Below, one piece after another: positions 50,513-55,827 of a DNA stretch of 55,827 nucleotides (position 1 is its first letter; every line of letters begins with the position of its first letter). The position numbers were made by a program, and so were the translations under genes. The stretch comes from Burkholderiaceae bacterium (lineage in GTDB: Bacteria > Pseudomonadota > Gammaproteobacteria > Burkholderiales > Burkholderiaceae_F). Where the stretch lies: the NCBI GenBank assembly GCA_022843955.1, contig JALHMQ010000010.1, positions 1 through 55,827 of the forward strand, given 5' to 3'. Under the pieces are notes generated by a model. That model did no database searches. It was not told where the DNA came from and worked only from the letters and a program-made list of their open reading frames with translations.

Positions 50513-50816
50513 CTAGAGCGGATGCCGGCGCCGGCCGCCGCAGTCGCGCGAGGAGCAGTTCACCGGCGGCGCCAGCGTGTCGACCAGGCGAGCACGCGCC
50601 TCGCACGCGCAGCAACGCGGCGCACTTCCCCAACGCGATCACAGGCATTCGCGACACGTTGGCACTCAGCGCGTGCGAGTGCTGCATTGACGTTGTCAGC
50701 AGGTATTTGGCATCTTCTCGTCCGACCTGGCAGAGCCCTTGCTTGTCAGCATCATGTGGACCTGCCGCGTGGGCGACAGGTCAACGTACTCGATGCATCT
50801 GCATCCGGAGGATTCG
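50513..50816. other. 304-base intergenic region with sigma-54 promoter
   Basis: This gap lies between narL and the AAA+ gene. It contains the sigma-54-like promoter at 50727-50744 and, about 50 bases upstream of it, an inverted repeat GCACTC-N9-GAGTGC (50662-50682) that might be an activator site. No gene or intrinsic terminator is evident. Confidence 0.6.
50727..50744 (+). promoter_or_regulatory. Sigma-54 (RpoN) promoter
   Basis: CTGGCAGAGCCCTTGCTT fits the -24/-12 consensus YTGGCACGRNNNTTGCWW at 13 of its 15 specified positions. The essential GG (50729-50730) and GC (50741-50742) are spaced by exactly ten bases. Transcription would start near 50754, about 63 bases before the AAA+ gene. This implies control by an enhancer-binding protein, which is not encoded in the window. 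Confidence 0.7.
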
Positions 50817-51821
50817 ATGAGCGCGACCGCGACCCTTCCAGCCGTGCTGGGCAAGCCCGCGATTTCGATCGCAGGATTCAAGGATGTCTATCACGTGCCT
50901 CGTATCGAGACCGCGCTGACTGAACTGCAGGAACTCGGCAGCGGCGGCAACGAGGCGCTCAAGGCCACCTACGTCAAGATGATCAAGACGGGCGGTCAGC
51001 GCTTCACCATCAAGCCCTCGGCGCTGCCCGACATCGATGCGCTGATCGAAGAGTTGCCCAACTTCGCCGAACCGCTGGAGGACGTGCGCCGCCAGCTCGC
51101 GCTGTGCCTGTCGACCGACGATGCGCTCGATCTCGAACCGATCCTGCTGCTGGGCGACCCGGGCATCGGCAAGACCCACTTCGCGCGCCGCCTGTCCAGG
51201 CTGCTGGGCACCGGTTACAACTTCATCGGCATGAGTTCACTCACCGCCGGCTGGATCTTGAGCGGTGCGAGCGCGCAGTGGAAGAACGCCAAGCCGGGCA
51301 AGGTGTTCGACGCGCTGGTCAACGGCGACTACGCCAATCCGGTGATCGTGGTCGACGAGATCGACAAGGCGGGCGGCGATCAGCAGTACGACCCGCTGGG
51401 CAGCCTGTACACGCTGCTCGAGCACGACACCGCCTGCGAGTTCACCGACGAGTTCGCCGAAGTGCCGATCGACGCCAGCGACGTGGTGTGGGTTGCCACC
51501 GCCAACCAGGCCCGCTCGATTCCGGAACCGATCTTGAACCGGATGAACGTCTACGAGATCGAGGCGCCGGACGCCGAGGGCGCGCGCCGGATCGCCGCCA
51601 GCATCTACCGCGAACTGCGCGCCGAGCACGCCTGGGGTCGCCCGTTCCCGCCCGACCTGGACGACGACGCGCTCGATCGGCTGGCCAAGCTCAAGCCGCG
51701 CGAAATGCGCCGCGTGATGCTCACCGCGTTCGGCAACGCCAAGCTCGCCGGTCGCTGTGAGGTGCAGGCGGTCGACATCACCGAGGAACGGATCGCCAAG
51801 AAGCCACGCATCGGCTTCTGA
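50817..51821 (+). CDS. AAA+ ATPase, Lon-like ATPase domain without protease
   Basis: A 334-residue stand-alone AAA+ protein. Walker A, G-D-P-G-I-G-K-T, is at 113-120 and Walker B, V-I-V-V-D-E-I-D-K, at 176-184. The sensor-1 region is V-A-T-A-N-Q, the N-R-M motif supplies a likely arginine finger, and the C-terminal lid ends basic. The P-loop and D-E-I-D-K context is closest to Lon ATPases, but there is no Ser-Lys protease domain. Residues 1-100 are a helical region I do not recognise. GGAGG lies five bases before the ATG. With the sigma-54 promoter this looks like a stress- or nutrient-regulated remodelling ATPase; its substrate is unknown. Confidence 0.88.
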   Translation: MSATATLPAVLGKPAISIAGFKDVYHVPRIETALTELQELGSGGNEALKATYVKMIKTGGQRFTIKPSALPDIDALIEELPNFAEPLEDVRRQLALCLSTDDALDLEPILLLGDPGIGKTHFARRLSRLLGTGYNFIGMSSLTAGWILSGASAQWKNAKPGKVFDALVNGDYANPVIVVDEIDKAGGDQQYDPLGSLYTLLEHDTACEFTDEFAEVPIDASDVVWVATANQARSIPEPILNRMNVYEIEAPDAEGARRIAASIYRELRAEHAWGRPFPPDLDDDALDRLAKLKPREMRRVMLTAFGNAKLAGRCEVQAVDITEERIAKKPRIGF

Positions 51822-51924
51822 TCGCTGGCGAACTCGATCACATCCGCAGGCAGGCTGGATTCATCGATCGCCTGGCGCCAGGCCGTGGGTGCGTCATCGC
51901 GATCCAGCGACGACCGGCGCCTTG

Positions 51925-52419
51925 CTACTTCGGTGCGCGCTCGGGCGCCGGCGCCTGCTTGGCGAGCGCCTCATCGGCGCGCGCCTGCGACACGCGCCGG
52001 TACACCGGGCCCCAGATCGGGTGCCCGATCTCGGCATCGGTCAGCAGGAATGGCGGATACGCGCCGAAGGCGCGCCTGAACTGCTGCTCGCACTCGCTGA
52101 TCCGATCGAACGCGCAGGCGATGAAGGCGAGGTACTTGTGCGCCACCGCCGCGTCGCGCGGATCGCGCAGGCTCTGCAGGACGGCGGTGCGGAAACTCTG
52201 CTCCGCCCGCTCGAAGGCGCCCTCTTCATACGCGCGCAGGCCATTGATGAGGGCGCGTTCGGCCGGGCGCGTGTACAGGAGGGCGATGCTTTCCGACGCC
52301 GGTGGCGGCGCCTCGGCCGGCACCGTGACGCAGCCGCCGAGCGTTGCCAGCGCGAGGGCGGCCAGCGCGCAGGCGCGGTGCGCCGACCAGCGGGAGCGAC
52401 CGGGCACGACGCAGCTCAC
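51925..52419 (-). CDS. tssQ: TssQ-like T6SS-associated lipoprotein
   Basis: A 164-residue lipoprotein. The signal peptide ends in a lipobox L-G-G-C with the Cys at about residue 30. The mature part is TPR-like: G-L-R-A-Y-E-E-G-A-F-E-R-A-E-Q-S-F, A-H-K-Y-L-A-F-I-A-C, C-E-Q-Q-F-R-R-A-F and A-E-I-G-H-P-I-W-G-P-V-Y. That closing pattern matches the family annotated as TssQ beside type VI secretion genes in Burkholderiales. The GTG start overlaps the pseudokinase stop by three bases, so the genes are coupled. The core T6SS genes are not in the window, so the link is by family only. Confidence 0.68.
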   Translation of the reverse strand: MSCVVPGRSRWSAHRACALAALALATLGGCVTVPAEAPPPASESIALLYTRPAERALINGLRAYEEGAFERAEQSFRTAVLQSLRDPRDAAVAHKYLAFIACAFDRISECEQQFRRAFGAYPPFLLTDAEIGHPIWGPVYRRVSQARADEALAKQAPAPERAPK

Positions 52420-54116
52420 TCGAAGCGGTGGCGGATCTGCAGCGGCGTGGCCGGATCGACGTCCACCTGCGCCGTCACCGCGGCCTTGTCGCCGAAGCGG
52501 ATCTCGATCCCGTGGCGACCGGCCGGCAGCGTCAGCTTGAGCAGCGGCGGACTGACGCCGATGGGCTTGCCGTCGACGAACACTTCGCCCCAGGGGGCGA
52601 TGTCCAGTTCCACCGTGCCGGTGCCGGTCAACACCGGTGCCGCCACCGGTGCCACGGGCGGCGCCGCCACGGGAACGATCGGCGCCGGTCCGGCGGTGGC
52701 GGCGAGGATGGCGGCGATCACGGTGGCGGTGATCGCCAGCCCGGCCATGCCACCGACCAGCATGCGATTGCGCTGCAGCCAGGGGATCGCGTCGTGCCAG
52801 GCGTCCTGCAGGCGTTCGCCGGCGGGCGCCGGCGGTTCGGACGGGAGCGGTGGCAGCGTTTCGGCCACCGTCGGCGCGGGCGCGGTCCTCGGCCGGATCG
52901 CCAACGTGGCCGGGCGCGACGATGGTCGGGTGCCGGGCGCCTTGCCCGCGGCCAGCAGCGGCTCGTCGAGTTCGATCGCCACCGTTGGAGCGTAGGCATC
53001 GGGCCGGCTCGCGCCTGCGTCCGGCCGCCGTGGCGGCGCCGCCAGCGGGATGCCAATCGTTGCCGGTGCCACGTTGTCGCGCCGCTCGTTCCAGATGAAG
53101 CTGGTGAGCGCATCGCGCAGGTCGCCCGCGGTGCGACGCGTGGTGCTGCTCGGCGACAGGATGTCGTCGATCAGGCGCGCCAGCGTGGGCGGCACGTCGG
53201 CGCGCAGCGATGCCGCAGGCACCGGCCGTTCCTTGGGCGCCTTGCCGGTCACCATCATGTAGACGAGCGAGGTGACCGCGCGCACGTCGGCGCGGCGCGC
53301 CTCGTCGGTCAACTCGCTGTGGAAGTAGGGCAGCAGCTTCTCGGTGCGCGCGAGCGCATCGTCGCCCCCGGTGCCGCCGTCGATCCAGCCGCCGAAGCCC
53401 TCTACCTTGGGTACGCCGTCGACCTGCAGCACCACGTGCTGCGGGCCGAGGTGCCCGTGGGCCACCCCTTGCTGATGGGCGTGCTCGATGGCATCGGCGA
53501 TGCGCGCGGCGATGCTGGCGCAGTGGACGAACTGCGGCCGCCAGCCCGACGCAATCAGCTCATGCAGCCCGCGGCCGTTGACGCGCTCGATCGCCAGGTA
53601 GCCGGTGTCGCCCAGCCGGCCGGCCTCGTAGACGGTGACGATATGCGGATGCGCCAGCTTGCCGGCCGCCTGCGCCTGGCGCACGAATGCCTGCTCGAGC
53701 GGATCCATCTGCGCATCAAGGTGCGGCGTGGCGTCCTTCAGCGGCGGCAGTTGCACCGCCTTGATGACGACCTCCCGGTGCAGGACCGGATCGGTGCCCA
53801 GGTAGACCACCGAGTTCTGCTCGCGCCGCAGCAGGCGCGTGATCGAGAAGCGACTCAGCTGGCGCGGCGCCGGACCGGGCGGCAGGCGCGGGTTGAACGG
53901 CGCCGCGAGGACCGCGGTGGTCGGGGCGGCGGCGTTTAGCGGATTGGGAACGGTGGGCGCCTGCGTGGTCGGCACGCTGCCCACTTCGGGAGCGACGGTG
54001 GCAGGCGCGTCGGTTGCGACGGTTTCGGGCACGGCGTTGGATCGGGATGCGGCGGTCGGTCGCGCAGGCGCGTCGTTGGCAGCTGTCGGTGCAGCGGGCT
54101 GCGGGTCGTCGTTCAT
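52416..54116 (-). CDS. Membrane pseudokinase with PEGA-like domain
   Basis: A 566-residue paralogue of the upstream kinase. Residues 1-85 are an Ala/Pro/Thr-rich linker. The kinase fold (about 88-345) keeps the VAIK lysine (K119) but has lost the glycine loop (R-R-E-Q-N-S-V), the C-helix Glu (R-Q-A-Q in place of N-E-A-R), the catalytic HRD Asp (H220-G-H) and the DFG Asp (E-G-F-G). One transmembrane helix lies at about 470-492, then a periplasmic PEGA-like domain with I-A-P-W-G-E-V-F-V-D-G-K-P-I-G-V-S-P-P. It is probably catalytically dead and acts as a scaffold or allosteric partner. The start at 54116 precedes the linker. Confidence 0.85.
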   Translation of the reverse strand: MNDDPQPAAPTAANDAPARPTAASRSNAVPETVATDAPATVAPEVGSVPTTQAPTVPNPLNAAAPTTAVLAAPFNPRLPPGPAPRQLSRFSITRLLRREQNSVVYLGTDPVLHREVVIKAVQLPPLKDATPHLDAQMDPLEQAFVRQAQAAGKLAHPHIVTVYEAGRLGDTGYLAIERVNGRGLHELIASGWRPQFVHCASIAARIADAIEHAHQQGVAHGHLGPQHVVLQVDGVPKVEGFGGWIDGGTGGDDALARTEKLLPYFHSELTDEARRADVRAVTSLVYMMVTGKAPKERPVPAASLRADVPPTLARLIDDILSPSSTTRRTAGDLRDALTSFIWNERRDNVAPATIGIPLAAPPRRPDAGASRPDAYAPTVAIELDEPLLAAGKAPGTRPSSRPATLAIRPRTAPAPTVAETLPPLPSEPPAPAGERLQDAWHDAIPWLQRNRMLVGGMAGLAITATVIAAILAATAGPAPIVPVAAPPVAPVAAPVLTGTGTVELDIAPWGEVFVDGKPIGVSPPLLKLTLPAGRHGIEIRFGDKAAVTAQVDVDPATPLQIRHRFE

Positions 54117-54234
54117 CGGGCGTTCGGGCTCGACGGCAGCGTAGTGGATTGGTCTGCCGAGTGCCAATCGTCCGAATGGTCCCGCATGTCGGGGCTGGCG
54201 CTGTTGAGAGTCTGACGCGGCGCCATGAGATAGA

Positions 54235-55653
54235 TCAGAACCGGTGTTGCAGCGCGACCGTCTGGCCGGGCCGAACTTCGACCCGCGCGCGCATCGGCGG
54301 CGCGGCGCCGTTGCGAATCTCCACCGCATGCACGCCCGGGGGCAGCGTCAGCCGCGTCAACGGTGGCGAGACGCCGCGACTGTCGCCATTGACCACCACC
54401 TCGCCCCAGGGCGAGACGGCAAGGGCGACAAACCCATCGCCGCTGGCAGGCAATGAGGCCGCGCCATCGGTACGCGCGCGACGCGGGTCGGCCGCGCGTG
54501 TCTTGGCCGGCGCAGTCATGGCGCCATTGCTGGCGGCCGGCGTGCCGCTGCCGGCGACATCCGCGGGCGTTGCGGTCCCGACTGCGCTGCCGGCGCTGGG
54601 TGGCACGACCGGCTGCACCGGCACCTGGATCGGCGTCGTGGCGGCGACCTGGGACCGTGCCGGCGCGACGGACTCGGGATCACGCGTGACCAGCGCGCCG
54701 ATGCCGATGGCCGATACGGCCGCCAGCCCGGCGAGCATCAGCCGCATGCGCGGTGTACGCAGTTGCCGCCGCAGGTCGCGGCCGCGTGTGGCCGGGCCGC
54801 GTGCAGCCAGCGCGATGGTGGCACCGCCGGCATAGGCGGCCAGGTCGTTGCGCAGTTCGCCCGCGCTCTGGTAACGCTGCTCGATGTCCTTGCTCAGGGC
54901 GCGCCGGACCACGGCAAGCAGCGGCGCCGGCGTGTCGGGTCGCAGCTGCTCCAGCGGCGTGGGCAGGTCGGCGATGACCTGGGCCAGCGTCTCCTCGATA
55001 TTGGCGCCGTCGAATGCCCGGCGCCCGCCGATCAGCTCGTACAGGATGCTGCCGATCGAGAAGATGTCGCTGCGGTTGTCGATCACCCGGCCGAGTGCCT
55101 GCTCGGGCGACATGTAGTTAGGCGTGCCGATGAGCTGGCGACGCTGGTTGGCGGCATCGCCTGCCAGCGTCATGGCCACGCCGAAGTCCAGGACCTTGGG
55201 CTTGCCGTCGCGCAGCAGGAAAATGTTCGATGGCTTGATGTCACGGTGGATCAGGCCACGCTTGTGCGCGTAGTGCACGGCGTCGGCCACGCGCGCCATC
55301 AGGCTGGCGATCTGGCGCAGCGCCATCGGCTGGCCGCTGGCCAGCACGTCGTGCAGGTCGCGCCCATGCAGCCGCTCCATTGCGATGTAGGCGAGTTCGC
55401 CCGACTTGCCGGCGTCGAAAATGGTGACGATGTGCGGGTGGTTGAGGCGGCCGGCGGCGCGAGCCTCGTTCAGGAAGCCGGACTCGACCTGCTCGCGATG
55501 CCCACCCGAGGAGGTCAGCGGTAACGCCTTGATCGCCACCTCGCGACCCAGCACCGGGTCATGCGCGCTGTAGACCACGCCGTTGGAGCCGCGACCGATT
55601 TCGTCCTTCACCTGAAAACGGCCGATCGTGCGCGGCGGCGCCGGCAGGATCAT
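54235..55653 (-). CDS. Hanks-type Ser/Thr protein kinase with PEGA-like domain
   Basis: A 472-residue membrane kinase. The glycine loop is I-G-R-G-S-N-G-V-V-Y (19-28), the VAIK Lys is K42, the C-helix Glu is E63, the catalytic loop is H136-R-D-I-K-P-S-N, and D157-F-G is followed by Y-M-S-P-E-Q. A transmembrane helix lies at about 355-375, then a linker and a C-terminal PEGA-like domain (V-S-P-W-G-E-V-V-V-N-G). It resembles PknB/PpkA-type kinases found with T6SS. I chose the ATG at 55653 with GGAG upstream; 41 further in-frame codons exist. It leads kinase-pseudokinase-TssQ on the minus strand; 118 bases separate it from the pseudokinase. Confidence 0.92.
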   Translation of the reverse strand: MILPAPPRTIGRFQVKDEIGRGSNGVVYSAHDPVLGREVAIKALPLTSSGGHREQVESGFLNEARAAGRLNHPHIVTIFDAGKSGELAYIAMERLHGRDLHDVLASGQPMALRQIASLMARVADAVHYAHKRGLIHRDIKPSNIFLLRDGKPKVLDFGVAMTLAGDAANQRRQLIGTPNYMSPEQALGRVIDNRSDIFSIGSILYELIGGRRAFDGANIEETLAQVIADLPTPLEQLRPDTPAPLLAVVRRALSKDIEQRYQSAGELRNDLAAYAGGATIALAARGPATRGRDLRRQLRTPRMRLMLAGLAAVSAIGIGALVTRDPESVAPARSQVAATTPIQVPVQPVVPPSAGSAVGTATPADVAGSGTPAASNGAMTAPAKTRAADPRRARTDGAASLPASGDGFVALAVSPWGEVVVNGDSRGVSPPLTRLTLPPGVHAVEIRNGAAPPMRARVEVRPGQTVALQHRF

Positions 55654-55827
55654 GGCCGGCTCCGTGGGCAGGGTGACATGCGCAGGAGAGTTCACGGAGG
55701 GCGTTCGACGTTGCCTGGGAACGTGGCCGATTATTGCATTGGGCAACGCTGCCGATGCCCCGGAATTGCGCATCAAATCAATGCGTTTCGATCGTGCGTG
55801 GCGCGTCGTCCGTCAGGATGACGCGGC

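Noticed and set aside
55766-55781. TTGCG...ATCAA pair upstream of the Ser/Thr kinase
   Set aside because: The half-sites are six bases apart, not the four required for an FNR-type site.
1-55827. tRNA, rRNA, integrase or transposase genes
   Set aside because: I looked for tRNA T-loop patterns, attachment-site repeats and transposase motifs and saw none.

Overview
The window is GC-rich, gene-dense DNA from a proteobacterial chromosome, most likely a betaproteobacterium of the order Burkholderiales. Three things point there. The block yebC-purD-hemF-nadD-rsfS-rlmH-maf and the block dapA-bamC-MBL hydrolase are gene orders I know from that group. RsfS carries a Lys/Ala-rich tail. A TssQ-type lipoprotein is present. 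The genus cannot be fixed from sequence alone. I see no rRNA, tRNA, CRISPR array, transposase or phage gene.

Layout. 1-3.7 kb: end of a cell-surface glycan cluster (GT2, GT9 and GT4 glycosyltransferases) and a small methyltransferase. 3.8-6.9 kb: dapA, bamC and an MBL-fold hydrolase. 7-9.1 kb: divergent acyl-CoA-binding protein and wax-ester/triacylglycerol synthase, a likely neutral-lipid pair. 9.1-15.3 kb: AlaX editing protein, a tricorn-type protease overlapping a DUF924 gene, and a GAF-PAS-GGDEF cyclase. 15.4-26.2 kb (minus strand): hypothetical protein, maf, NTF2-like, rlmH, rsfS, nadD, hemF, an S9 peptidase, purD and yebC, with a divergent serine hydrolase inserted beside the S9 peptidase. 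26.5-29.0 kb: HerA-like DUF853 ATPase, a small membrane protein and an exported DUF6152 protein.

29.1-50.5 kb is an anaerobic nitrate-respiration island. On the minus strand usp-narK1-narK2-narG-narH-narJ-narI-parvulin form one apparent operon. A third NarK-type transporter diverges from narXL. Nearby are a hemerythrin, a UbiT-like SCP2 protein, a nitronate monooxygenase, a CBS-domain protein and a beta-carbonic anhydrase. Four FNR/ANR-like boxes lie upstream of the hemerythrin, the CBS gene, usp and the third narK. A good 7-2-7 NarL-like site lies in the narK/narX divergent region. Together these suggest an oxygen- and nitrate-controlled regulon.

50.7-55.8 kb: an AAA+ ATPase behind a strong sigma-54-like promoter, then (minus strand) a TssQ-like lipoprotein, a pseudokinase and an active Ser/Thr kinase. 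The last three are probably the edge of a type VI secretion locus.

The most unusual observations are: palindromic repeat DNA carried in frame inside two conserved enzymes, HemF and NarG; a histone-H1-like tail of about 200 residues on RsfS; an active kinase paired with a paralogous pseudokinase that has lost the HRD and DFG aspartates; and the near-consensus sigma-54 promoter of the AAA+ gene.
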